A DNA stretch of 12,665 nt from Lachnospiraceae bacterium (GTDB taxonomy: Bacteria; Bacillota; Clostridia; Lachnospirales; Lachnospiraceae), in the NCBI GenBank assembly GCA_017444545.1, contig JAFSWJ010000097.1, positions 1-12,665 of the forward strand. The letters are read 5' to 3'. The position numbers were made by a program, and so were the translations under genes. The notes beneath the pieces are model-generated. The model did no database searches. It saw nothing but the letters and a program-made list of their open reading frames with translations, and was not told the origin of the DNA. Shown piece after piece: positions 1 to 6,828 of the stretch. Each line of letters opens with the position of its first letter. The first letter of the stretch is position 1.

Positions 1-1383
1 AATGATGTTCTCGATTTTTCCAAGATAGAGGCCGGAAAAATGGAGATAACAAATGCTCCCTTTAAGCTTTCCTCCCTGCTGCAGGATGTCATGTCCATAG
101 TGCGCGAACGCGCCGTGGAAAAGAACCTGACGCTTCAGACAGTACTTTTAAATGAGGTTCCCGACGGACAGATAAGCGATGAATTCCGCATCAGACAGAT
201 ACTTATAAATCTCATCAACAACGCCATCAAATACACCGATACAGGTTCGGTCACCCTCCTTGTGGGAGGACAGTATACCGGCGATGATTCCTATATGCTC
301 AAAATGACCGTGAAGGATACGGGACGCGGTATCAGAAAAGAGGATCAAAAGGATCTGTTTGTTGCCTTTTCCCGTGCCGATATCAAAAAGAACCGCAACA
401 TCGAAGGCACCGGTCTGGGTCTTGCCATAGTAAAGAGCATTACTGATTCCATGGACGGAACCATCAGCGTCCAAAGTGATTACGGCGAAGGTTCTGAATT
501 TATCGTTACCCTCTCCGTTACGGTCACCGACAGGACTCCGGTCTCACCGGATTTTGAAAAGCAGGAAACACAGACCGCATTGCCAAACAGCGGCTGTGAT
601 TATATCGCGCCAAATGCTTCCATACTTGCCGTTGACGACAACAATTCCAATCTGAAGATTGTCAGGCTGTTCCTCAAGCGCACCCGCATCGAGCCGGATC
701 TTTGTGACAGCGGTTCAAAGGCGGTCGAGCTCTGCCGCACAAAGCGTTATGACCTCATCCTTTTAGATCACATGATGCCCGATCCCGACGGCATCAAAAC
801 CCTCGGTATAATAAGAACGGATGAAGCCTCTCTCAACCGGGAAACCCCTGCCGTTGTCCTGACCGCAAATGCGGTTGCCGGAAGCCGGGAGATATACATG
901 AAGGCAGGCTTTTCGGATTATCTGACAAAGCCTCTTGATTCTTCTGTTCTGGAACAGACCATAAAAGAATATCTGCCTGAAGAAAAGATCCTTCAGGCAG
1001 ATTCCGTACAGGATACCGCCCCCAAAAAAGAACTCTCTCTGAGAGAAAAGCTTGAACAGATAGAGGGTCTTGATTATGATGAAGCTCTCCACTACTCCGC
1101 AGATGATGAAGAGCTGCTGAAAGACATCGTAAACATCATTGCTTCCGAAAGCGATGAAAAGATAGATGCCCTGCGTGAAGCCCTCTCCTCCGAAGACTGG
1201 GAGAGATACCGGATCGAGGCTCATGCGATCAAAGGACTCCTGCTTTCGATAGGCTTAAAGGACCTGAGTGAACGGGCCAAAAAGCATGAATTTGCCGTCA
1301 AAGAAAACAATATCGATTTCATACGATCAGACTGCGAATCCTTCCTTCAAGCCTATCAGGATGTATGCAGGCGTCTCGGCTGA
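1..1383 (+). CDS. Hybrid sensor histidine kinase, C-terminal part (ATPase, receiver and Hpt domains), 5' end outside window
   Basis: The reading frame is open from base 1, so the first 13 codons (NDVLDFSKIEAGK) belong to the protein; they are the end of a HisKA dimerisation domain. The phospho-accepting histidine lies before the window. In visible-fragment numbering (460 residues), a HATPase_c domain spans about 60-175, with the N-box LINLINNAIKYT near 70, DTGRG at 106-110 and GTGLG at 136-140. A receiver domain spans about 206-325, with acidic pair D212/D213, phospho-acceptor D256 in LLDHMMP, T288 and K310. An Hpt domain spans about 350-460 with its histidine at H408 in EAHAIKG. Family knowledge: such proteins run an internal His-Asp-His phosphorelay that passes phosphate to a separate response regulator, usually from the membrane. 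The sensor part, ligand and partner are not visible. The gene converges on the EF-hand gene with 18 bases between stops and no terminator in the gap. Confidence 0.96.
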   Translation, partial: NDVLDFSKIEAGKMEITNAPFKLSSLLQDVMSIVRERAVEKNLTLQTVLLNEVPDGQISDEFRIRQILINLINNAIKYTDTGSVTLLVGGQYTGDDSYMLKMTVKDTGRGIRKEDQKDLFVAFSRADIKKNRNIEGTGLGLAIVKSITDSMDGTISVQSDYGEGSEFIVTLSVTVTDRTPVSPDFEKQETQTALPNSGCDYIAPNASILAVDDNNSNLKIVRLFLKRTRIEPDLCDSGSKAVELCRTKRYDLILLDHMMPDPDGIKTLGIIRTDEASLNRETPAVVLTANAVAGSREIYMKAGFSDYLTKPLDSSVLEQTIKEYLPEEKILQADSVQDTAPKKELSLREKLEQIEGLDYDEALHYSADDEELLKDIVNIIASESDEKIDALREALSSEDWERYRIEAHAIKGLLLSIGLKDLSERAKKHEFAVKENNIDFIRSDCESFLQAYQDVCRRLG

Positions 1384-1401
1384 TCTGCCTGCCTTTCCGG
1401 C

Positions 1402-2418
1402 TCAGCCTGTCACTGCCATATCCACGTGCTGTATGGTCCCCGGCATTCCCGTACTCTCATGAAGAAAAAATCCGGTGGATCTGATCACGCCGTTTCTTGC
1501 GGCGTCATTCCTTCCCAGAGTGAACTGTGTTTTTGCCGAGCCCAGATATATCGCTCCCACATCCGCCTCCTTCAGGTCCATCAGTATATCCTCGCCGTGA
1601 TCTCCCCTACACCATACCTTCAGCTTCGAAAAGATATCATCATTTTCATCGATCCAGCCGTTTCCGTCTGCATCAAATTCCGCCAGATCCGCAAACCCGT
1701 CTCCGCTCTTTGTTCCAAAAAGCTCGCTTCCGTCACCTATCTGTCCGTCTCCGTTTCTGTCAAAGGCCAGAAAGCCCGAGCCCCTGCCTGTCTGTGATAT
1801 CTCATCCTTTTTTCCGTCTGCATCTATATCAAAAAAGAACTTCTGGTCACTGATCTGCGACACTCCTCCTTTGACATTGATCACCAGCGGATCACAGAGT
1901 GCATCCACGACAGATGGTGCGCCCACACTCATGTATTCCATATAACTCCTGCTCATGGCAACCTCTATGCCAAAGCTGATCTTCCTGCCGTCTTCCGTAA
2001 CAGCCTGTCCCTGCGCCTGAAAAGATGTCTCCTCATATTCTTCATATGAAGAAAACTGCTGCAGGTATCCGCCCTGCTGTCCCGGAAACATCCCCAAAGA
2101 CGGACCGCTTCCCCTCAGACCTGCAAGACCGTAGAGCATCAGCCTTTTGATGAGCAGGTAAAGCAGACTGTACTGATACCCTTCGGGCTGCGGTTCCTCC
2201 CTGGAGGATGTTCCCGACATCTTTGTGTAGGTCATCATCCCGAGGTTGTTTTCTTCGCTTACTCCTTTGTTTGCTGTGAAGCTGTCCCTTCCTCCGAAAC
2301 TCAGGGCGTTTTTCACATCCTCAAAAGAGCCCTGCAAAGACCCGCTCTTATATCTCATTCCCGACTGATAGTACTTTCTGTCTGACTGCATAGCAATGCT
2401 GCTGTGTGCAATTTTCAT
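1402..2418 (-). CDS. EF-hand/calcium-loop repeat protein of unknown function
   Basis: 338 residues. I do not recognise a named family with certainty. The N-terminal half (1-190) is low in recognisable motifs and Ser/Gly/Gln-rich, with a short hydrophobic stretch near 83-100 (YSLLYLLIKRLMLYGLAG). The C-terminal third carries three Asp/Gly calcium-type loops: DIDADGKKDE at 197-206, DRNGDGQIGDGSE at 220-232 and DADGNGWIDEND at 249-260. These resemble EF-hand or dockerin-like loops seen in clostridial extracellular or surface proteins. No signal peptide or lipobox is seen, so export would need a non-Sec route, or the protein is cytoplasmic. The start at 2418 is supported by GGAAGGAG five bases upstream of the ATG. 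The 3' end converges with the histidine kinase. Calcium binding is inferred from the loops; any partner or cellular role is unknown. Confidence 0.85.
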   Translation of the reverse strand: MKIAHSSIAMQSDRKYYQSGMRYKSGSLQGSFEDVKNALSFGGRDSFTANKGVSEENNLGMMTYTKMSGTSSREEPQPEGYQYSLLYLLIKRLMLYGLAGLRGSGPSLGMFPGQQGGYLQQFSSYEEYEETSFQAQGQAVTEDGRKISFGIEVAMSRSYMEYMSVGAPSVVDALCDPLVINVKGGVSQISDQKFFFDIDADGKKDEISQTGRGSGFLAFDRNGDGQIGDGSELFGTKSGDGFADLAEFDADGNGWIDENDDIFSKLKVWCRGDHGEDILMDLKEADVGAIYLGSAKTQFTLGRNDAARNGVIRSTGFFLHESTGMPGTIQHVDMAVTG

Positions 2419-2553
2419 TATCTCCTTCCTTTCTGCACACTCCTTTGTACACGCACGCCTCCATGCAAAAAAATTTCAGATTTGTCGTGTCCGTATTCAG
2501 TTGTATTTATTTCTTTGGATCCGCCTTTCTGCTCCATCCGGGAAGCGGCCGTG

Positions 2554-2576
2554 CAGGGACAGATACCGGCTCCCTG
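2554..2576 (-). other. Small hairpin downstream of the orphan terminator
   Basis: CAGGGA (2554-2559) and TCCCTG (2571-2576) form a perfect 6-bp stem around an 11-base loop. On the minus strand it begins right after the terminator's U-tract, inside the presumed leader of the EF-hand gene. It could be chance structure or part of a leader RNA fold; nothing further is visible. Confidence 0.3.
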
Positions 2577-2578
2577 AC

Positions 2579-2615
2579 AAAAAAAAATACACGGGCGGCC
2601 TTATCCGTCCGTGTA
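2579..2615 (-). terminator. Strong intrinsic terminator on the minus strand, no feeding gene
   Basis: An 11-bp stem pairs 2588-2598 with 2605-2615 (one G-U pair) around a 6-base loop. On the minus strand it is followed by nine consecutive T (the A-run at 2579-2587). This is a textbook Rho-independent terminator. No minus-strand gene lies between it and the MATE transporter stop at 4379; the tRNA and lipoprotein gene in between are on the plus strand. It therefore ends either an untranslated RNA started nearby, a leader of the EF-hand gene (as an attenuator), or read-through from the MATE gene. Confidence 0.88.
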
Positions 2616-2749
2616 CGCCTATGCTTCCGTGCTGTCTGCACTTATTATTTCGGCATGATCCCCCAAATCATGAACCCCTTTTTCACCGCCCTTTTCACGT
2701 CCTTTCCACATCCCTTTCGAAACAGGGTATTTCAAGAAAAACAAATATG

Positions 2750-2758
2750 TGATATCAT
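2750..2758 (+). promoter_or_regulatory. Extended -10 promoter candidate for tRNA-Ala
   Basis: TGATATCAT gives an extended -10 (TG, one base, then TATCAT, 5/6 to TATAAT). A weak -35 (TTTCAA) lies about 17 bases upstream. The predicted start would be near 2765, four bases before the mature tRNA 5' end at 2769. Confidence 0.55.
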
Positions 2759-2768
2759 AAAGGGACTT

Positions 2769-2841
2769 GGGGCATTGGCGCAGTTGGGAGCGCGCCACAC
2801 TGGCAGTGTGGAGGTCACGGGTTCAAGTCCCGTATGCTCCA
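2769..2841 (+). tRNA. tRNA-Ala (anticodon GGC)
   Basis: A full 73-base cloverleaf can be folded by hand: acceptor GGGGCAT/ATGCTCC, D-stem GCGC/GCGC, anticodon stem CCACA/TGTGG with loop CTGGCAG, T-stem ACGGG/CCCGT with loop TTCAAGT, and discriminator A at 2841. The anticodon GGC (2802-2804) reads GCC codons for alanine. The acceptor stem carries the G3-U70 wobble pair, the classical alanine identity element, which confirms the assignment. The 3' CCA is not encoded (bases after the discriminator are TTG) and would be added by nucleotidyltransferase. No U-tract terminator follows, so the transcript may run on into the hairpin and the lipoprotein gene. Confidence 0.97.
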
Positions 2842-2849
2842 TTGAAACT

Positions 2850-2905
2850 CAATGCCATTAAGTCAAGCATGGTCACAAAATGAAATGCTTAGCTTAATGG
2901 CATTG
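2850..2905 (+). repeat. 56-base imperfect inverted repeat (long hairpin) between tRNA-Ala and the lipoprotein gene
   Basis: The outer arms CAATGCCATTAAG (2850-2862) and CTTAATGGCATTG (2893-2905) are perfect 13-base complements. Inner arms AAGCAT (2865-2870) and ATGCTT (2885-2890) add 6 bp, separated from the outer stem by one T-G and one C-A step. The loop is 14 bases (2871-2884). It begins eight bases after the tRNA and ends nine bases before the lipoprotein Shine-Dalgarno sequence. No run of T follows, so it is not a standard intrinsic terminator. It could be an RNA-processing or stability structure, a leader regulatory hairpin, or a copy of a dispersed palindromic element. Confidence 0.85.
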
Positions 2906-2928
2906 GTATTATGAAGGGAGGAACGATC

Positions 2929-4410
2929 ATGAAAAAATCAAACTCTTATTATTTGCGCACCTGCTGCGCACTTCTGACACTGATCCTTTCCTGCAGTCTC
3001 ATCATTTCCTGCGGCAAAACAGAACCCGGACCGGAAAAACAGGAACCCCCCGCAGCCGGTGAAACTGCCGTATCCTCTGACAGTGAAAAAAGTGATGACA
3101 GTCAGAAAAAAGAAGAGCCGGCAGACACGGATGAAGCGGACACCAAAAAGACCGGCGGTATCGAAGATGCCATAGGCGAATGGGAAATGGCCTATTCAAA
3201 GAGCCATTCCGTGTACGGCACGGAAGATGAACCCTATGACAATATAACCATGTCATCCGATCCTTATTCCGTATCTTCAGAGATGATCATCAGAAAAAAG
3301 GACGGAAAGCTGACCGCCGATTACAGATACAACGGGTACGAAACAGATATCAGATATGTCGGTATAGAGCTGGAACAAAAAAACGGTCCTGCCTATGACG
3401 GCTGCGACAACAAAGACTGGTATTTTGAATTCTCCGATCCCTTCACGGACGGGAGGAGAAAAGAAAAATACACCCTCCTTGCGGACGGCTCCCTCATAGG
3501 TGTCTCTGAGTATAATGACGGCACAAAGGGTGCCGAGGATTATTATTATTCCCTTGATATTGAGGTCTATCTGAGAAAAGATTCTCCCGAAATGAAAAAC
3601 AAAGAGGAGCTCAGATACTTTGAAACAGTCACCGTATCAAGTCTTGAGGATCTGATCAACAATATGGACAGCAACAAAAAGGTCATCCTGAAAAACGGGA
3701 AATACAATTTTGCAAAACTGGACAAAAGAAAGATCGATGAGGAGCATATCAAGCATCTCCTCGGAAAAGACGAGATCGATGACGGCTACAGGACCTATAC
3801 CATAAATGATCTGAACAACTTTTGCATAGAGGCTGAGGAGCCTGGCAAGGTTACCATAGTGACCGAAGAAGCCTACGATCCCGTCATGTTTTTCAGATAT
3901 TCCCACAACCTCACCCTGAGGGGACTTGTCGTCGGACATGATGTTGAACCCGGATACTGCTCCGGAAGCGTTGTAGGCTTTGACGGATCCTCCGGGATCA
4001 CCGTAGACAACTGCAAACTCTACGGCTGCGGAACCTACGGTCTTGAGATCAAAAGCACCGAGTATGTGAATGTGAAGGACACCGAGATATACGAATGCAC
4101 CTACGGACTCCTTGATATCTATGAATCAAGCCAGCTCCATTTTGAAAAGTGCACCTTCCGCGACAGCCGCGAGATGTCCATGATAAACGTGAATTCCGGA
4201 TACGAAGTTGTCTTTGACGACTGCAGCTTCAAAGACAACATCATCGATCCACAGTACAATTCCGTATGCTACTTTGCGGAGCTTTCGGAGTATTCCGAGG
4301 TCACCTTCAACAACTGTACCTTTGACAAAAACCAGTACGGTCTGTTCTCAAACCGCAAAGTGACCATGCAGAACTGCACTATGAACGACAACGTATCTGC
4401 TCAGAACTGA
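2929..4410 (+). CDS. Lipoprotein with right-handed parallel beta-helix repeats
   Basis: 493 residues from the ATG at 2929, chosen because AGGGAGG (2915-2921) lies seven bases upstream; an in-frame ATG at 2911 overlaps that ribosome binding site. The N-terminus has a lipoprotein signal peptide: K2/K3, a hydrophobic core, then the lipobox LIIS-C with C28 as the acylated residue. A charged, disordered linker rich in Glu, Asp, Lys and Ser follows (29-78). Residues 79-230 form an unrecognised domain beginning EDAIGEWEMAYS. Residues about 325-490 contain at least six beta-helix rungs of the form hydrophobic-x-hydrophobic-xx-C-T/S-F, with cysteines at 362, 408, 432, 463 and 483 in the same register. 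Such folds often bind or cleave polysaccharide, but no catalytic residues can be assigned. It should be anchored to the outer face of the membrane. Its last 32 bases overlap the MATE gene tail to tail. Confidence 0.88.
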   Translation: MKKSNSYYLRTCCALLTLILSCSLIISCGKTEPGPEKQEPPAAGETAVSSDSEKSDDSQKKEEPADTDEADTKKTGGIEDAIGEWEMAYSKSHSVYGTEDEPYDNITMSSDPYSVSSEMIIRKKDGKLTADYRYNGYETDIRYVGIELEQKNGPAYDGCDNKDWYFEFSDPFTDGRRKEKYTLLADGSLIGVSEYNDGTKGAEDYYYSLDIEVYLRKDSPEMKNKEELRYFETVTVSSLEDLINNMDSNKKVILKNGKYNFAKLDKRKIDEEHIKHLLGKDEIDDGYRTYTINDLNNFCIEAEEPGKVTIVTEEAYDPVMFFRYSHNLTLRGLVVGHDVEPGYCSGSVVGFDGSSGITVDNCKLYGCGTYGLEIKSTEYVNVKDTEIYECTYGLLDIYESSQLHFEKCTFRDSREMSMINVNSGYEVVFDDCSFKDNIIDPQYNSVCYFAELSEYSEVTFNNCTFDKNQYGLFSNRKVTMQNCTMNDNVSAQN

Positions 4411-5728
4411 TACGTGTAAATTTCCAGAAATTGAGTATGAACCTCAACACCTCATCCGCAGCGACCAGGATAAAGATCTCTATGATCCCCCTGTGAAACA
4501 CCATTACGAGAATGGTGCTGCCGGCTATGACAAACGCTGTTCCGAAAAGCTGGGTCTTTAACATCCATCCGGGTCTGCCGTATCCTTTGATACCGGACCC
4601 GAAGATGATGTTCCCGCTTTTCGGGAACAGGTCGATGCCGACTATGAGCAGATAGAGTCCCGCCGCACCTATGACTGCCATATCCTTTGTGAAAAGCCCC
4701 AGTATCTGTACAGGGAATAATACAAAAAATATCAGGTTCAAAAAGCATATCGCCCAGCTCAAAAATGCGCTGTTCAATACAACGCTTTTCACCCCCTTCG
4801 GATTTTTGCTGCCGGTCTCAAAGCCGGACAATGTCAGCGTCGCGGTTCCTATGGATTCCACCAGCACTACAGCGATCAGTTCCACTCCGAAAACGATGGA
4901 GTGTATGCCTGCAGCTTCCACGGATATCCTGTTCAGCATGACCAGCAGGTACAGATTTCCAAGATTCCACGCAAAACCCTCGCATGCCGGAGGCAGACCC
5001 ATCCTTAAAGTCTTTATGTAGGGAGCAGCTTTTGATCTGATTATCTCCGCAAAAGTCGGTTTCAGTATGAGTTCCTTTGAACCCAGCACATATACCAGGA
5101 TTACAATATCTCCCAAAAACTCCGCCAGAGTCGTGGCAAGGGCAGCACCCGTCACACCCCTTGCGGGAAAACCGAATTTTCCAAAGATCATGATGTAATC
5201 AAGACAGACATTTGCCAAAGACCTGATCAGTCCGTACCAGACCATTATCTTTGTTTTCTGGCTGACCTCCAGCAGGCAGCTGATCGACGCCCCGACTCCC
5301 GAAAGGATAAATACCGGCGCAAAAAATCTGGCATAATCAACGCTCATCCCCATGATACTCTCATCCACTCCCATCACACGGAAGGCCGCCCCGGGAAAGA
5401 TGAGCCAGAAGAGGAAAAGCAGGCTGCTCAGCACATTATTGTACTTAAAAAGCGATGCCAGGGTTGTCCGTGCTTTTTCCTTTTCTCCCGCACCGTATGC
5501 CTGGCTGACCAGGATCGTGGCTCCCACTGTGAGTGAAAACATGAGGTTCATCGTTGTCCACATGGGAGTTGTTGCATTTCCCACTGCACTCATGCTCTCG
5601 ATGGAGAGTCTTCCGATAAAGATCCTGTCTATCAGCATCTGCAGCTGGGATATGAGGTTTGAGAGCATTATCGGAACCGCTATGCCCAGTATCTTTTTTA
5701 TATAGTTCGTATTTATTATATTCTTCAT
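4379..5728 (-). CDS. MATE family multidrug/cation efflux transporter
   Basis: 449 residues and strongly hydrophobic throughout, with the length and spacing expected for the 12 membrane helices of MATE proteins. Family-typical segments include the N-terminal VPIMLSNLISQLQMLIDRIFIG, split here as VPIMLSNLIS then QLQMLIDRIFIG, the TILVSQAYGAGEKEKA stretch around residues 71-86 ending the second helix, and a second-half repeat beginning near LRMGLPPACEG. Family knowledge: MATE proteins export cationic drugs, dyes or metabolites in exchange for Na+ or H+; the substrate cannot be read from sequence. I chose the ATG at 5728 because AAGGTGA sits five bases upstream; the alternative GTG at 5737 lies inside that ribosome binding site. 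The stop falls within the lipoprotein gene. No promoter of its own is evident in the 101 bases after ddh, so it may depend on read-through past the ddh terminator or on a promoter I cannot see. Confidence 0.95.
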   Translation of the reverse strand: MKNIINTNYIKKILGIAVPIMLSNLISQLQMLIDRIFIGRLSIESMSAVGNATTPMWTTMNLMFSLTVGATILVSQAYGAGEKEKARTTLASLFKYNNVLSSLLFLFWLIFPGAAFRVMGVDESIMGMSVDYARFFAPVFILSGVGASISCLLEVSQKTKIMVWYGLIRSLANVCLDYIMIFGKFGFPARGVTGAALATTLAEFLGDIVILVYVLGSKELILKPTFAEIIRSKAAPYIKTLRMGLPPACEGFAWNLGNLYLLVMLNRISVEAAGIHSIVFGVELIAVVLVESIGTATLTLSGFETGSKNPKGVKSVVLNSAFLSWAICFLNLIFFVLFPVQILGLFTKDMAVIGAAGLYLLIVGIDLFPKSGNIIFGSGIKGYGRPGWMLKTQLFGTAFVIAGSTILVMVFHRGIIEIFILVAADEVLRFILNFWKFTRISSEQIRCRS

Positions 5729-5745
5729 ATCTTTCACCTTTTACG

Positions 5746-5762
5746 GCACGCCCATGGCGTGC
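5746..5762 (-). promoter_or_regulatory. Perfect dyad in the MATE gene leader
   Basis: GCACGCC and GGCGTGC form a perfect 7-bp stem around a 3-base loop, 18 bases upstream of the MATE start codon and just ahead of its ribosome binding site. It could be an operator for a regulator of the transporter or an RNA hairpin in the leader. On the plus strand it is followed by TTTT, but no plus-strand gene is available to be terminated there. Confidence 0.45.
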
Positions 5763-5770
5763 TTTTCAGA

Positions 5771-5803
5771 CAAAATAAGCATGCCCTCCTGCAGGCATGC
5801 TTA
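5771..5803 (-). terminator. Intrinsic terminator of ddh
   Basis: TAAGCATGCC (5776-5785) and GGCATGCTTA (5794-5803) form a perfect 10-bp stem with an 8-base loop. On the minus strand it is followed by TTTTG. It lies 26 bases after the ddh stop and just before the MATE leader, so it separates the two genes or limits read-through. Confidence 0.85.
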
Positions 5804-5829
5804 CTTTACGAAATCTCAAAAAGGATCTC

Positions 5830-6813
5830 TCAAAGCATATGAGCCCTGAGCTCCTCATCCGACATAGGACTTAAGTATGCCGGCGGAACATCCAGCACCG
5901 TCCTGCATCCTCTTTGTCCTTCAGCATGCATCCTCATTGCAGCCCTCGCGTAGGCTATCAGCACCGACGAAGTAAATTCCGGGTTCGAATCAAGCTTCAG
6001 TGAATACTCGATCACATGTCTGTTTTCGAGATTCCATCCCGTGCGTCCCGACCTGATCACCATACCGCCGTGAGGTATCCCCTTGTGATCTCTTTCAAGT
6101 TCCTCCTTTGAGATGAATTTCACGGTCGTATCGTAGTCTGCAAAATAATTGGGCATTTCCTTTATTTCTTTTTCGATCTTTGCCTTGTCGGCGCCCTCTG
6201 CCGCCACAACATAGCACTCTCTGGTATGCTTCTGGCGTGTGGAAAGCTCCGGCTGCTCTCCCCTTCGCACGCTCTCAACGGCACTTTCCACGGGACAGGT
6301 ATACTGTCTTGCATCCACCACACCCTCTATGCGCCTGATGGCATCGGAATGTCCCTGGCTCACGCCCCTTCCCCAAAAGGTATAATCAGCGCCGTCCGAA
6401 AGGATCGCATTGGCATATACCCTGTTCAGGGAAAACATCCCGGGATCCCATCCCACACTGATGAGGGCTATATTTCCGCCTTCTTTTGCACTCCTGTCAA
6501 CATTGGCAAAATGCTCCGGGATCTTTGCATGGGTATCAAAGCTGTCGATCACGTTAAAGTACTTTGCATATTCGGGAGTCTGCTTTGGCAGATCCGTTGC
6601 CGAACCCCCGCATATGATGAGAACGTCTATCGCATCCCTGTAGTTTTGGATATCATTTACCGAAACAACCTTTGCCCCGTCCGTGAGTATCTTTACCCCC
6701 GCAGGATCCCGCCTTGTAAAGACACAGGCAAGCTCCATATCATCATTCTGCTTTATCGCGCATTCAACACCGCGTCCCAGATTTCCGTATCCCAAAATAC
6801 CGATCTTTGTCAT
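5830..6813 (-). CDS. ddh: meso-Diaminopimelate D-dehydrogenase
   Basis: 327 residues, the normal length for EC 1.4.1.16. The enzyme makes meso-DAP from L-tetrahydrodipicolinate, ammonia and NADPH in one step, bypassing the succinylase, acetylase or aminotransferase branches of lysine and peptidoglycan synthesis. The N-terminal Rossmann fold carries GYGNLGRG (8-15). Substrate-pocket features known from Corynebacterium Ddh are present: SVGWDPGM (D124), FWGRGVSQGHSDA (W147), IPHGGM (H248) and N277 in DSNPEF. The start at 6813 is well supported by AAAGGAGGAG about five bases upstream. It is cytoplasmic and appears monocistronic, with an extended -10 promoter near 6930-6938, a leader hairpin and its own terminator at 5771-5803. 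Confidence 0.97.
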   Translation of the reverse strand: MTKIGILGYGNLGRGVECAIKQNDDMELACVFTRRDPAGVKILTDGAKVVSVNDIQNYRDAIDVLIICGGSATDLPKQTPEYAKYFNVIDSFDTHAKIPEHFANVDRSAKEGGNIALISVGWDPGMFSLNRVYANAILSDGADYTFWGRGVSQGHSDAIRRIEGVVDARQYTCPVESAVESVRRGEQPELSTRQKHTRECYVVAAEGADKAKIEKEIKEMPNYFADYDTTVKFISKEELERDHKGIPHGGMVIRSGRTGWNLENRHVIEYSLKLDSNPEFTSSVLIAYARAAMRMHAEGQRGCRTVLDVPPAYLSPMSDEELRAHML

Positions 6814-6828
6814 AAAACTCCTCCTTTA

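Larger units (their letters stand above)
2419..2768. other. Non-coding region between the EF-hand gene and tRNA-Ala
   Basis: 350 bases with no convincing protein gene. On the minus strand, reading toward the EF-hand gene, it holds a strong intrinsic terminator (2579-2615), a second hairpin with CAGGGA/TCCCTG arms (2554-2576) directly after it, and a 6-bp CATGAT/ATCATG hairpin near 2654-2672. On the plus strand its right end carries the tRNA promoter. A 30-codon minus-strand ORF (2619-2711, product beginning MWKGREKGGEK) ends just before the terminator, but its purine-rich stretch sits directly against the ATG, so I do not call it a gene. I could not find a convincing sigma-A promoter for the EF-hand gene here. 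Confidence 0.6.

Noticed and set aside
2396..2861. Two plus-strand open frames of 118 and 151 codons over the tRNA region
   Set aside because: They are antisense to the EF-hand gene start, one runs through the tRNA, neither has a ribosome binding site, and their composition is not protein-like.
2911..2928. Upstream in-frame ATG as the lipoprotein start
   Set aside because: It overlaps the AGGGAGG ribosome binding site; the ATG at 2929 has correct spacing and begins a standard lipoprotein signal peptide.
5729..5737. GTG start for the MATE gene
   Set aside because: The GTG is part of the AAGGTGA ribosome binding site that serves the ATG at 5728.
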